54,241 nucleotides of DNA from Crocinitomicaceae bacterium (GCA_002709305.1 PAQM01000020.1:1-54241), one strand, 5' to 3'. Positions 1 through 8,696 are shown, numbered from the stretch's first letter. Made by a program: numbers and translations. The notes: generated by a model not told the origin, from the sequence alone.

Positions 1-1
1 A

Positions 2-91
2 CCAGCATCGGAAGAAGCACCAGCAGCAGAAGCAGCACCAGCATCGGAAGAAGCACCAGCATCGGAAGAAGCACCAGCAGCAGAAGCTTCT
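2..91 (+). repeat. In-frame minisatellite coding an Ala/Pro/Glu/Ser tail
   Basis: The stretch is built from near-identical in-frame blocks encoding APASEEAPAAEA-like units. The 18-base unit GCACCAGCATCGGAAGAA and shorter derivatives recur with few changes. Codon use is almost fixed (GCA, CCA, GAA), so the repetition exists in the DNA and not only in the protein, which suggests growth by slippage or unequal exchange. The array begins before the window, so the copy number is unknown. Confidence 0.75.
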
Positions 92-103
92 AAGAAAGAC
101 TAA
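2..103 (+). CDS. rpsP: 30S ribosomal protein S16, C-terminal tail (partial)
   Basis: Only the last 33 codons and the stop lie in the window; the 5' part is cut off. The visible peptide is low-complexity, built from Ala, Pro, Glu and Ser, and ends in Lys-Lys-Asp. Bacteroidota S16 proteins often carry such an acidic, alanine-rich tail after the conserved ribosome-binding core, and rpsP directly upstream of rimM is a widespread gene order. The rimM start is 11 bases after this stop, which fits an rpsP-rimM operon. The identification rests on the tail style and the neighbour, because none of the S16 core is visible. Another protein with an Ala/Glu-rich tail is possible. Confidence 0.6.
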   Translation, partial: PASEEAPAAEAAPASEEAPASEEAPAAEASKKD

Positions 104-114
104 CTAAATTTTAA

Positions 115-642
115 ATGAATAAAGCAGATTGCTTTTATTTAGGACATATTTCGAAACTTCACGGATTTAAAGGTGAAGTTTCGTTGTTTTTAGATGTTAC
201 TAATCCAGAAGACTACAAGTCAATTGATGCTATTTTTATTGATATCGATAATAGTTTAACACCCTTTTTTGTAGAAACTATAAGAATTAAAAATAAAGGT
301 TTCGCAACTATTAAATTAAAAGACGTTGATGATGAATTTAAGGCTCGAAGTCTATTACGTAAGGAAGTTTATTTGTCAATGAAATTTTTGCCAAAATTAG
401 AAGGCGTAAATTTTTATGACCATGAAGTTATTGGTTTTAATGTATTTGATCAAAGGGAGGGCTATATTGGAGAGCTTAAATCTGTCATTGATTTAAAATT
501 GAATCCTTTATTACAAATAGTCCACAACGACAAAGAAATTCTAATTCCTTTAATTAAAGGATTAGTTAAAAAAATCGATAGGATTAATAATGAATTATAT
601 ATCAAAGCTCCAGAAGGACTTATAGATCTTTATTTACAATAG
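115..642 (+). CDS. rimM: Ribosome maturation factor RimM
   Basis: A 175-residue protein with the two-domain RimM plan. The N-terminal RimM barrel opens with the family motif G-H-I-x-K-L-H-G-F-K-G-E-V (residues about 10-22). A C-terminal PRC-barrel follows from about residue 97 (YDHEVIGFNVFD) and ends with the conserved IPLIKGLVKKID stretch. RimM binds ribosomal protein S19 and assists 30S head assembly and 16S processing in the cytoplasm. It follows the putative rpsP by 11 bases, and its stop codon overlaps the next gene's GTG start by one base, indicating cotranscription and translational coupling. Length is normal for the family. Confidence 0.95.
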   Translation: MNKADCFYLGHISKLHGFKGEVSLFLDVTNPEDYKSIDAIFIDIDNSLTPFFVETIRIKNKGFATIKLKDVDDEFKARSLLRKEVYLSMKFLPKLEGVNFYDHEVIGFNVFDQREGYIGELKSVIDLKLNPLLQIVHNDKEILIPLIKGLVKKIDRINNELYIKAPEGLIDLYLQ

Positions 643-1349
643 TGAGTATTTTTAAATTTAAATTTTTTGAAATAAAACAAATTGATGTCCCAATGAAAGT
701 TGGTACGGATACAATGGTTTTAGGTTCTATAATTGATACATCTGGGAAATTTTTTGCATTAGATATTGGAGCTGGGTCAGGTGTTCTTTCTTTGATGTGT
801 GCTCAAAAAAATATAAATCTAAAAATCGATGCGATTGAGTTAGATAAAAAAGCCTCCAAAGAATGTAGATATAATTTTGATAAATCTAATTTTCCCAATG
901 AGTTTAATTCAATTCATAAAAATTTTTTGAGTTTTAATACAGATAAAAAATACGATTTAATTATCTCTAACCCACCATTTTTTGAATCAAACATGGGAAA
1001 TCATGATGAGCGTAAATCTAATGCTCGTCATCAAAAAAGTTTACCTAAAAATATTTTTATAGAAAAAATAGCTTCTTTATTATTAAATCAAGGTCATTTT
1101 TGGATTATTGTTCCATATCAGTATGTTCAAGAATGGATTAATGAAGCAACTAAAAATAATTTAAATTTAAATCATCAAACTAATATTAGAGGAAAGGAAG
1201 GTAGAGGTTTTATTCGATCTATTTTAAGTTTTTCTAAGAAAGATAATACTAGTATTATTCGTGAATTAACTATTAGAGATAGATTTAATAATTACACTAA
1301 AGAGTATATTTATTTAACTAAACAGTTTTATTTTAAAAACTTAGGTTAA
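642..1349 (+). CDS. trmN6: tRNA1(Val) (adenine(37)-N6)-methyltransferase
   Basis: A 235-residue Rossmann-fold methyltransferase. SAM motif I is DIGAGSG (residues 41-47). The N6-adenine methylase motif NPPF is at residues 110-113, followed by FESN, the arrangement seen in E. coli YfiC/TrmN6, which methylates A37 of tRNA1(Val). The start is GTG at 642, sharing its G with the rimM stop. No in-frame ATG precedes motif I closely enough to be better, except the Met at residue 18, which would delete part of the N-terminal substrate region. The gene is last in an rpsP-rimM-trmN6 run and converges on the E1 gene with only 8 bases between them. Substrate identity is inferred from family. Confidence 0.87.
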   Translation: MSIFKFKFFEIKQIDVPMKVGTDTMVLGSIIDTSGKFFALDIGAGSGVLSLMCAQKNINLKIDAIELDKKASKECRYNFDKSNFPNEFNSIHKNFLSFNTDKKYDLIISNPPFFESNMGNHDERKSNARHQKSLPKNIFIEKIASLLLNQGHFWIIVPYQYVQEWINEATKNNLNLNHQTNIRGKEGRGFIRSILSFSKKDNTSIIRELTIRDRFNNYTKEYIYLTKQFYFKNLG

Positions 1350-1357
1350 TATTATTT

Positions 1358-3841
1358 TTAATAAATAGGTGGATAATCTTTGGGATTCACTTCGTGCATA
1401 ATATCATATGCTTTTTCAATAATGTCATCAACATTTGGTTTAGAAAAATAGTCGCCATCAGATCCATATGCTGGTCTATGGTCTTTAGCACTAATTGTTT
1501 CTGGTGCAGAATCTAAATGGTAATATCCTTTTTGTTCAACTAATACTTTGTCAAGTATATATGCTGTTGCTCCACTACTTACATCTTCGTCAACAATTAG
1601 TAATCGATTTGTTTTTTTTATTGATTTTGATATTAAGTGTTTTATATCAAAAGGAAGTAAAGTTTGAATATCAATTAATTCAATTGATATATTTAATTCA
1701 GCTAATTCTTTTTCAGCTAGCTCACATAAATTAAATGTTGAACCATAAGAAACAATCGTTATATCATTTCCTGATTTAACAATTTCAGGTATACCAAGTG
1801 CCTCTTGAAATTCACCTATATTTTTAGGTCTCCTTTCTTTTGTTCTATATCCATTTAATGGCTCTATAACTAATGCTGGTTCATCTGATTTAATAAGAGT
1901 ATTGTAGAAGCTTGCAGCTTTTGTCATATTACGAGGAACACAAACATATATTCCACGTACAGCATTAATAATCATCCCCATTGGTGAACCACTATGCCAA
2001 ATACCTTCAAGTCTATGTCCACGTGTACTGATAATTAATGGTGCTTTTTGTCCCCCTTTTGTTCTGTATTGAATAGTTGATAAATCATCAGAAATAGTTT
2101 GGAGAGCATATAATAAATAATCTAAATATTGAATTTCTGCAATAGGTCTAAGTCCACGCATAGCCATTCCTATACCTTGACCAATAATTGTACATTCACG
2201 TATTCCAGTATCCGAAACACGGTCTATTCCAAATTTTTCTTGTAATCCTTCTAGGGTCTGATTTACTCCACCAATTTTACCAGCATCTTCTCCAAAGATG
2301 AGTGCTTCGGGGTGTTTTTGTAATATATTTTCAAAGTTATCTCTTAGTATAATTCTACCATCTTCCATTTTTATATCAGACTCATATTCTGGAAGAATTG
2401 TGTCAATATTCATAGCAGAAAAATCAGATTCTGAATGGAGGTGGGAACTATATTTATTGAAATTATCTTTCATTTCACTTTCTATCCAAGAAGAAAGTTT
2501 GGATTTTGAATTTATATTTTCTTTATTGACTATTCTTAGTGCTTTTCTAGCATTACCTAAAATTTCTTTTTGTATTGGATTAATTGATTTTTCTAGGTTC
2601 TCGATTATTTCTTGTATAGGTTTGCTATTTGTGCTTTCTTTAGAAACTGACTTTAGTAATGGAATTAAATTGTTAAGACTTTCTTTTAGTGAATCTGTAT
2701 ATTCTTTCCAAGCTCTGTTTTTATCGTCACGAACTCTTTCTTTAGCTTCTTCACGAATTTTTTCAAGTTCTGGTTTAGTTGCAATTTTTAATCCATTAGC
2801 ATTAAAATTAATAATCCACTCTTGAAATTTTGTGATACAATCGAATTCTACTTCCCATTCCATTCTAGCTTCATCTTTATATCGTTCGTGTGATCCACTA
2901 GTTGAGTGTCCTTGAGGTTGATTTACCTCTTGAACATGAACTATAACAGGAATATGTTCCTCTCTTGAAATCTTTACAGCTTCTTGGTAGGTGTTGCATA
3001 AGTTAGCATAATCCCATCCTTTCGTTGTAAAGATTTCATATCCGGGTTTATCTTTTGTTCTTTGCATTCCAGATAGAGCTTCTGAAATACTATTTTTAGT
3101 TGTTTGGTATTCTCTTGGAACTGAAATTCCATACCCATCATCCCAAATAGACATTACCATAGGAACTTGTAATACACCTGCAGCGTTTATTGTTTCCCAA
3201 AAAGGTCCTTCAGATGTTGACGCATCTCCTATTGTACCAAAGGCTATTTCATTTCCATTATTAGTGAATTTTTTGAATTCTTTTTTATTTGATAAACTAG
3301 AGTTATTTCTGTAAAATTTAGATGCTTGAGCTAACCCTAATAGTCTAGGCATTTGACCAGCAGTTGGAGAAATGTCAGCTGAACTATTTTTTTGCTTCAT
3401 TAAATTCTTCCAATTTCCTTTTAAATCTAAATTTCTAGTCGCAAAATGTCCGCCCATTTGTCTACCTGCAGATTGAGGTTCTTTTTCAATATCAGTATGT
3501 GCATACAAACCTGCAAAATATTGTTGAACATTTAATTGTCCAATAGCCATCATTATAGTTTGATCACGATAATATCCTGATCTAAAATCACCATTTTTAA
3601 ATTGTTTTGATAAAGCGATTTGTGCTAGTTCTTTTCCATCTCCAAAAATTCCAAATTTAGCTTTTCCACTTAAAACTTCACGTCTTCCTAATAAAGATGC
3701 TTCTCTCGACAAGCAAGCTAATTTAAAGTCATCAATAACTTCTTTCTTGAATGATTCAAAATCAATTGATTCAACAGTTTCTGATGTAGATTTCTTATTC
3801 ATAGATTCACCATCGATATTATCGATACGCGAAGATAACAA
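1358..3841 (-). CDS. 2-oxoacid dehydrogenase E1, fused alpha and beta subunits
   Basis: A thiamine-diphosphate enzyme of up to 827 residues combining both E1 subunits. The alpha half (about 1-400) has the ThDP site GDASTSEGPF followed by SIWDDGYGIS, and the flexible GHSTSGSHERY loop. A Lys/Glu/Ser-rich linker follows, then the beta half from about residue 485 with the conserved LIFGEDAGKIGG, SDTGIRE and GHRLEGIWHSG segments. Such fusions are common in Bacteroidota and usually serve the branched-chain 2-oxoacid complex, oxidatively decarboxylating 2-oxoisovalerate and relatives with E2 and E3. Neither E2 nor E3 is nearby. The Met codon at 3802 (MNKKSTSE...) is a plausible alternative start 13 codons in. 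Which 2-oxoacid is used cannot be read from sequence. Confidence 0.88.
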   Translation of the reverse strand: MLSSRIDNIDGESMNKKSTSETVESIDFESFKKEVIDDFKLACLSREASLLGRREVLSGKAKFGIFGDGKELAQIALSKQFKNGDFRSGYYRDQTIMMAIGQLNVQQYFAGLYAHTDIEKEPQSAGRQMGGHFATRNLDLKGNWKNLMKQKNSSADISPTAGQMPRLLGLAQASKFYRNNSSLSNKKEFKKFTNNGNEIAFGTIGDASTSEGPFWETINAAGVLQVPMVMSIWDDGYGISVPREYQTTKNSISEALSGMQRTKDKPGYEIFTTKGWDYANLCNTYQEAVKISREEHIPVIVHVQEVNQPQGHSTSGSHERYKDEARMEWEVEFDCITKFQEWIINFNANGLKIATKPELEKIREEAKERVRDDKNRAWKEYTDSLKESLNNLIPLLKSVSKESTNSKPIQEIIENLEKSINPIQKEILGNARKALRIVNKENINSKSKLSSWIESEMKDNFNKYSSHLHSESDFSAMNIDTILPEYESDIKMEDGRIILRDNFENILQKHPEALIFGEDAGKIGGVNQTLEGLQEKFGIDRVSDTGIRECTIIGQGIGMAMRGLRPIAEIQYLDYLLYALQTISDDLSTIQYRTKGGQKAPLIISTRGHRLEGIWHSGSPMGMIINAVRGIYVCVPRNMTKAASFYNTLIKSDEPALVIEPLNGYRTKERRPKNIGEFQEALGIPEIVKSGNDITIVSYGSTFNLCELAEKELAELNISIELIDIQTLLPFDIKHLISKSIKKTNRLLIVDEDVSSGATAYILDKVLVEQKGYYHLDSAPETISAKDHRPAYGSDGDYFSKPNVDDIIEKAYDIMHEVNPKDYPPIY

Positions 3842-3961
3842 ATTGAGATTTTATTTAAAAGTAAAATAATACCGAAAAGATCTTAATTTTTTGTTAATTT
3901 AATTTAGAAAAAAACAACAAATCTCTTAATACCATTATATTAGCTTAAAACTTTTTTTACT

Positions 3962-6304
3962 ATGCTTAAAATTAGATTATTATTTATTTTTTCCTTTTCT
4001 TTTTTTATTTCTTTTTCTCAATTAAATATAGACTCAATAGGTCATATAGATTACATCTCAGAACATGCTACAATGATAAATGATGTCTGGGGGTATGTTG
4101 ATGAAAATAATAATGAATACGGTCTTGTAGGAACTGAGAAAGGAACATCTGTAGTTGATTTGTCAACTCCAACAAATCCCACTGAGATATTTTGGGAACC
4201 TGGAATTGAATCTGTATGGAGAGATTTAAAAACTTGGGATGATTATGCATATATCACTACCGAAGCAGAAAATGGTTTATTGATAATAGATTTATCTCCT
4301 TTGCCATCATCTTCAAATCTTACAACAAATTACTATTATGGTCCATCAAACAATGAATGGGAATCGGCACATAATTTATATATTGATTCCTCTGGATATG
4401 CATATATTTTTGGAGCAAATAGAGGGAATGGAGGAGTTATTATTTTAGATGTGCATACAAATCCAATGAATCCAATTGAAGTTGGATTTTTTGATGATTG
4501 GTATGTTCATGATGGTTATGTTTTAAGAGATACTATGTATCTAGCTCATATAGATGAAGGATTTATAAGTATGGTTGATGTGACAGATAAAGCTAACCCA
4601 ATTCTTTTAGGAACTTCTTTTACTCCCTCAACATTTTCTCATAATATATGGACAAAAGATGATGGTAATTTTGCATTTACTACAGATGAAGTGTCAGGAG
4701 GTTACATAACTGCTTATGATGTTTCAGATCCGACAAATATTTTTGAAGTTGATCGTATTCAGAGTTCACCTGGATTAGGTGTTATCCCTCATAATACACA
4801 TGTTCTAAATAATTTTATAATCACGAGTTATTATTCAGATGGTATAGTTATTCATGATGTAACATATCCCTACAATCTTATAGAAGTTGGTAATTATGAC
4901 ACTTATTTTGATCAAACAACTGATTATGATGGGTGTTGGGGAGCATTCCCATACTTACCTTCAGGTTTGATTTTAGCTACAGATAGATCAGAAGGTTTAT
5001 ATGTACTTGATCCTGATTATATTCAGGCTGCATATTTGGAGGGGGTTGTTACAAACTCAGTAACATCTAGCCCTATTGATGATGTTGAAATTACCATTTC
5101 TAATAGTAATCAATCAAACTATACTCAGTCTAATGGTTTTTATGCAACAGGAATATTTGATTCAGGAGTTTATGATGTTACTTATTTCAAAGTGGGTTAT
5201 TTTCCACAAACGATTAGTACAACAATTAATTCCGGAATTATTACTACCCAGGACATTCAACTTGTTCCAATTACACCATATGATTTTACTATTAATGTTT
5301 ATGATTCAGCTTCGTTAGATCCTATTGATGCTGCAGATATTAGATTAGAAATGTCTTTGTTAACTTCAGAAGGCGAAACAAATGCACTTGGTGAAGAAGT
5401 TTTAGCTTTATATTATGAGGGTAATTGTAATCTCAGCGTTGGTAAATGGGGATATGTAACCTATTGTAATCAGCTAAATATTGATAGTTTATTAGGAAGT
5501 ATTGATATATTCTTAACTAAAGGCATATACGATGATTTTACATTTGATTTTGGTTGGAGTACTTCTGGTAATGCAACAACAGGTCTTTGGGAAAGAGACA
5601 TTCCAAATATTACTGATGGAAATTCAGCACCAGGTATAGATTCAAATAATGATTGCAATACTTTTGCATATGTAACAGGCAATGCTGGTTCTATTGATCC
5701 AGATTTTGATGACGTTGATAATGGCGCTGTTTTGCTTACTTCTCCTGTTATCGACTTAACAAGTTATGTTGATCCTTATGTTAATTATGAACGTTGGTTT
5801 TATAATTTCCATGGTCCAATTACTCCTCCTGATGATACTTTGGAGGTTTTAGTAAGTAATGGTTTAACCATAAATTCTATTGAGAAAATTGGTAGTGATT
5901 CACTTCATTTCTTCAATTGGCATGAGGTAAGTATTCGCATTAAAGATTATATTGATTCATTAACATCAACTATGCAATTTTTCTTTAAAACATCTGATAT
6001 AAGCCCTCAAATTAATATTACAGAAGCGGGAATAGATCATTTTTTTATTGCGGATGCCGAAGATCTTGGCTTAAATTCATTGCACAATGAAATTTTTGTT
6101 TATCCTAATCCATTTAGTGATATTATAAAAATTGAAGGGTTAGATTCAAAAGTAAAATATGAGATTATTAATATTAATGGAGCAAAAGTTGGTTATGGGA
6201 ATATATCTAATCTTGATAATATTATTGATCTTTCTTACTTGAAACAAGGTATATATTATTTAAAGTTATCTTCCCAGGTATTTAAGATTATGAAAATAAA
6301 ATAA
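3962..6304 (+). CDS. Secreted choice-of-anchor B family protein with T9SS type A sorting domain
   Basis: A 780-residue exported protein. A hydrophobic signal peptide ends near FSQ at residue 19-20. Residues about 25-355 form a choice-of-anchor B/LVIVD-type beta-propeller-like region with repeated 'VDLSTPTNPTEI', 'VDVTDKANPILLG' and 'YDVSDPTNIFEV' strands. A carboxypeptidase-regulatory-like beta-sandwich follows (YLEGVVTN...SNGFYATGIF, about 357-435), then a MAM/jelly-roll-like module containing TGLWERDIP. The last 75 residues, starting VYPNPFSD and ending LKQGIYYLKLSS...IMKIK, are a type A T9SS sorting signal, so the product is probably cell-surface attached or released. The ligand is unknown. 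It stands alone between two divergently or separately expressed units. Confidence 0.87.
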   Translation: MLKIRLLFIFSFSFFISFSQLNIDSIGHIDYISEHATMINDVWGYVDENNNEYGLVGTEKGTSVVDLSTPTNPTEIFWEPGIESVWRDLKTWDDYAYITTEAENGLLIIDLSPLPSSSNLTTNYYYGPSNNEWESAHNLYIDSSGYAYIFGANRGNGGVIILDVHTNPMNPIEVGFFDDWYVHDGYVLRDTMYLAHIDEGFISMVDVTDKANPILLGTSFTPSTFSHNIWTKDDGNFAFTTDEVSGGYITAYDVSDPTNIFEVDRIQSSPGLGVIPHNTHVLNNFIITSYYSDGIVIHDVTYPYNLIEVGNYDTYFDQTTDYDGCWGAFPYLPSGLILATDRSEGLYVLDPDYIQAAYLEGVVTNSVTSSPIDDVEITISNSNQSNYTQSNGFYATGIFDSGVYDVTYFKVGYFPQTISTTINSGIITTQDIQLVPITPYDFTINVYDSASLDPIDAADIRLEMSLLTSEGETNALGEEVLALYYEGNCNLSVGKWGYVTYCNQLNIDSLLGSIDIFLTKGIYDDFTFDFGWSTSGNATTGLWERDIPNITDGNSAPGIDSNNDCNTFAYVTGNAGSIDPDFDDVDNGAVLLTSPVIDLTSYVDPYVNYERWFYNFHGPITPPDDTLEVLVSNGLTINSIEKIGSDSLHFFNWHEVSIRIKDYIDSLTSTMQFFFKTSDISPQINITEAGIDHFFIADAEDLGLNSLHNEIFVYPNPFSDIIKIEGLDSKVKYEIININGAKVGYGNISNLDNIIDLSYLKQGIYYLKLSSQVFKIMKIK

Positions 6305-6337
6305 TATAATATTATACTTAATTGGTCAACGATTAGC

Positions 6338-6347
6338 TATATTTGTT
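6338..6347 (+). promoter_or_regulatory. Bacteroidota-type -7 element before the glycosyltransferase
   Basis: TATATTTGTT matches the core TAnnTTTG of the Bacteroidota primary sigma factor and lies 20 bases before the proposed TTG start at 6368. No -33 TTG is at the right spacing, so this is a weak prediction in AT-rich DNA. Confidence 0.35.
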
Positions 6348-6367
6348 ATCAATAATTATACTCAATT

Positions 6368-7327
6368 TTGGAATTAAAATATGATATTTCTGTAATCATT
6401 CCTTTCTTTAATGAGGAAGAGTCTTTATCCGAACTTTTTTCATGGATAAATCGTGTTATGGAAGAAAATAATTTTTCATTTGAGGTAGTTTTTATTGATG
6501 ATGGTAGTCGAGATGGTTCTTGGGATATTGTTGAGAAAATACACAAAAAATCCCCCAATGTTAAAGGAATAAAATTTCAGCGTAATTATGGGAAGTCTGC
6601 AGCTCTTCAAAAAGGTTTTGAAATCGCTCTTGGAGAAGTTGTAATTACTATGGATGCTGATTTACAGGACTCTGCTGATGAAATTCCTGAATTATACGAC
6701 ATGGTGATGAAAAAAGATTTCGATCTTGTGTCTGGTTGGAAAAAGAAACGTTATGATCCTATTTCAAAGACAATACCAACTAAATTTTATAATTGGGCAG
6801 CTAGGAGGATAACTGGTATTTATCTTCATGATTTTAATTGTGGTTTGAAAGCATATAAGAATGTTGTTGTCAAGAGTATAGAGGTTTATGGTGATATGCA
6901 TCGTTATATTCCTGCTTTAGCAAAGTATTCTGGTTTTAATAAAATTGGTGAAAAGGTAGTCAAACACAACCCACGTAAATATGGTACAACAAAATTTGGT
7001 TTAAATAGATTTATTAATGGTCCTTTAGATTTACTTTCGGTTGCATTTATGGGTAAATTTTCTAAAAAACCAATGCATTTATTTGGAGCTATAGGAATGT
7101 TTATGTTTTTAATAGGTTTTGGTTTTTCATTTTATTTGATAATTGATAAACTTTTCATCGATAAAATGGGGAAATTAATATCAAGTCGTACAGAATTCTA
7201 TATTGCTCTTTCTGCTATGATTATGGGGGTTCAATTTTTCTTAGCTGGTTTTCTTGCTGAGCTTATTGGAAGAAATTCTTCTCAACGTAATACTTATCTT
7301 GTAGAGAAATTATTAGATGTTGATTAA
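6368..7327 (+). CDS. Polyprenyl-phosphate-type family 2 glycosyltransferase
   Basis: A 319-residue GT-A glycosyltransferase resembling DPM1/GtrB. The N-terminal catalytic domain begins ISVIIPFFNEEESL, has the nucleotide-binding FIDDGSRDGS segment and the metal-binding DAD within ITMDADLQD. Two hydrophobic membrane spans lie at about residues 237-263 and 277-298, as in enzymes that load a sugar onto undecaprenyl phosphate. The start is TTG at 6368; the frame contains no ATG before the first beta strand, and starting later would cut into the fold. Its last 11 bases overlap the HAD phosphatase gene, so the two are translationally coupled. Donor sugar and final glycan are unknown. Confidence 0.88.
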   Translation: MELKYDISVIIPFFNEEESLSELFSWINRVMEENNFSFEVVFIDDGSRDGSWDIVEKIHKKSPNVKGIKFQRNYGKSAALQKGFEIALGEVVITMDADLQDSADEIPELYDMVMKKDFDLVSGWKKKRYDPISKTIPTKFYNWAARRITGIYLHDFNCGLKAYKNVVVKSIEVYGDMHRYIPALAKYSGFNKIGEKVVKHNPRKYGTTKFGLNRFINGPLDLLSVAFMGKFSKKPMHLFGAIGMFMFLIGFGFSFYLIIDKLFIDKMGKLISSRTEFYIALSAMIMGVQFFLAGFLAELIGRNSSQRNTYLVEKLLDVD

Positions 7328-7871
7328 TAAATGGGGCATTGATAATACATGGACTTTATTCTTAGATAGAGATGGTGTAATAAATGAACGTATTTTCGGA
7401 GGATATGTAACTAAAATTTCAGAGTTTGTTTTTTTGGAAAATTCTGTTCAAGCAATTGCTACATTGTCTAATTTTTTTGGATTAACATTTGTGGTTACAA
7501 ATCAACAAGGAATTGGAAAAGGAATTATGACTGAAGGTAACCTTTTAGATATTCATACTTATATGTGCAATGAAATTGTTAAGAATGGGGGTATGATAAA
7601 TAAGTGTTTTTTTGCTTCTAATTTAATAGGTGATGAAAATGATTTTAGAAAACCAAAACCAAAAATGGGAGAGCTAGCAAAATTCGAGTTTCCTAAAGTT
7701 AATTTTGAACGTTCTCTAATGGTTGGTGATACTGATACTGATATTGAATTTGGTAAAAACCTTGGGATGAGGACAGTAAGAATAAAAACAGAAGAACCAA
7801 TAGGTATAGAAGCGGATTTAACTGTATCAAGTCTATTTGAATTATCAAAAATTTTTTTTTATGAAGTATAG
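7317..7871 (+). CDS. HAD-IIIA family phosphatase (GmhB/HisB-N-like)
   Basis: A 184-residue haloacid-dehalogenase phosphatase. The nucleophile motif is LDRDGVINE (about residues 17-25), motif II is VVTNQQGIGKG, motif III is the Lys-rich KPKPKMG, and motif IV is MVGDTDTDIEFG. This pattern is that of D-glycero-D-manno-heptose 1,7-bisphosphate 7-phosphatase (GmhB) and the HisB phosphatase domain. The Cys/His zinc loop that usually precedes KPKP in GmhB is not visible; only one Cys (KCFFAS) is present there, so the substrate may differ. It overlaps the glycosyltransferase upstream, suggesting a shared role in sugar-phosphate or glycan synthesis. Confidence 0.82.
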   Translation: MLINKWGIDNTWTLFLDRDGVINERIFGGYVTKISEFVFLENSVQAIATLSNFFGLTFVVTNQQGIGKGIMTEGNLLDIHTYMCNEIVKNGGMINKCFFASNLIGDENDFRKPKPKMGELAKFEFPKVNFERSLMVGDTDTDIEFGKNLGMRTVRIKTEEPIGIEADLTVSSLFELSKIFFYEV

Positions 7872-8616
7872 GTTATTACTTTTTTTTAGCTCATTTTTTT
7901 TAATTTCTTTTAGTCAAGTTAATATGATTGATGATAAAGGATTAAAACAAGGTGAATGGGCTAAGTTATATGATGGTACACGTGTATACAAGTATAGAGG
8001 AACATTTAAGGATGACAAACCAATTGGAAAGTTTTATTATTATTACAAATCATCTAAGTTAAAAGCGGTCATTAATCATAAAGAAAATTCTTCTCGTTCA
8101 GAAGCTTATTATTATCATGAGAATGGCACTCTTATGAGTTATGGTATTTTTAAAAATCAATTAAAAGATAGTATTTGGATAAATTATACTCCATCTCAGC
8201 GTATAAGTAGTTCTGAAACATATTTGAATGGCAAATTAAATGGTAAAAAGATAATTTATTATATACCAGATAATATTGATGATAAATCTCAAATTCCATC
8301 TGTAATATATACATATAAACATAATCTTCTAGAAGGGAAGATTACAGAGTATTTTCGTGATTTATCAATTAAACTAGTAGGAACATATAAAAACAACAAA
8401 AAAGAAGGTGTTTGGACAAGTTTTCAAGCTAATGGTAAAAAAAGTAGTTTAGTAAGATATAAAAATGGTAGACGCCATGGTTGGTGTTTAGGATATGATG
8501 TAAATGGAAATGAGGTTAGTAGAAAATATTATTATTTAGGAGAATTAATTAAAGGTAAACGTTTGGAAGAATTAATGGATTATATGAAATCGAAGGGTAT
8601 TAATCCAAATCATTAA
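7861..8616 (+). CDS. Exported YwqK/MORN-repeat protein
   Basis: A 251-residue protein starting at ATG 7861, where a clear signal peptide begins (MKYRLLLFF...FSQ). An upstream in-frame ATG at 7837 would only add eight residues inside the preceding gene. The mature part consists of YwqK/MORN-variant beta-hairpin repeats with recurring 'GKLNGKKIIYY', 'NKKEGVWTSF', 'NGRRHGWCLGYD' style units at intervals of about 22-45 residues. Such proteins are abundant in the Bacteroidota periplasm or surface. The 'antitoxin YwqK' name used in databases has no support here because no toxin gene is adjacent. Its start overlaps the end of the HAD gene by 11 bases. Function is not known. Confidence 0.78.
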   Translation: MKYRLLLFFSSFFLISFSQVNMIDDKGLKQGEWAKLYDGTRVYKYRGTFKDDKPIGKFYYYYKSSKLKAVINHKENSSRSEAYYYHENGTLMSYGIFKNQLKDSIWINYTPSQRISSSETYLNGKLNGKKIIYYIPDNIDDKSQIPSVIYTYKHNLLEGKITEYFRDLSIKLVGTYKNNKKEGVWTSFQANGKKSSLVRYKNGRRHGWCLGYDVNGNEVSRKYYYLGELIKGKRLEELMDYMKSKGINPNH

Positions 8617-8640
8617 TAATTTCTTTTGAATCAAATTTAT

Positions 8641-8667
8641 TCAATATAATAATCCTAATTATATTGA
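8641..8667. repeat. Perfect 10-bp inverted repeat upstream of secDF
   Basis: TCAATATAAT at 8641-8650 and its exact complement ATTATATTGA at 8658-8667 are separated by 7 bases. The arms contain no GC-rich core, so as an RNA hairpin it would be a weak terminator for the YwqK gene. As DNA it could be an operator, since the right arm covers the TTG proposed as the secDF -33 box. Confidence 0.7.
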
Positions 8668-8696
8668 TTTTAATAAAGGTAAAACCTATATTTGCA
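8662..8696 (+). promoter_or_regulatory. Predicted secDF promoter
   Basis: TATATTTGCA at 8687-8696 is an exact match to the Bacteroidota -7 consensus TAnnTTTGnA. A TTG at 8664-8666 lies 20 bases upstream, the expected -33 position. The predicted transcript would begin roughly 25-30 bases before the secDF ATG. Confidence 0.55.

Noticed and set aside
2298-2825. A 175-codon + strand open frame opposite the E1 gene
   Set aside because: It is fully contained in a well-supported gene on the other strand and its Ser/Leu/Phe-rich composition is typical of an antisense shadow.
7861-8616. Toxin-antitoxin system, because YwqK-type proteins are labelled antitoxins
   Set aside because: The protein has a signal peptide and MORN-like repeats, and no toxin gene is adjacent.
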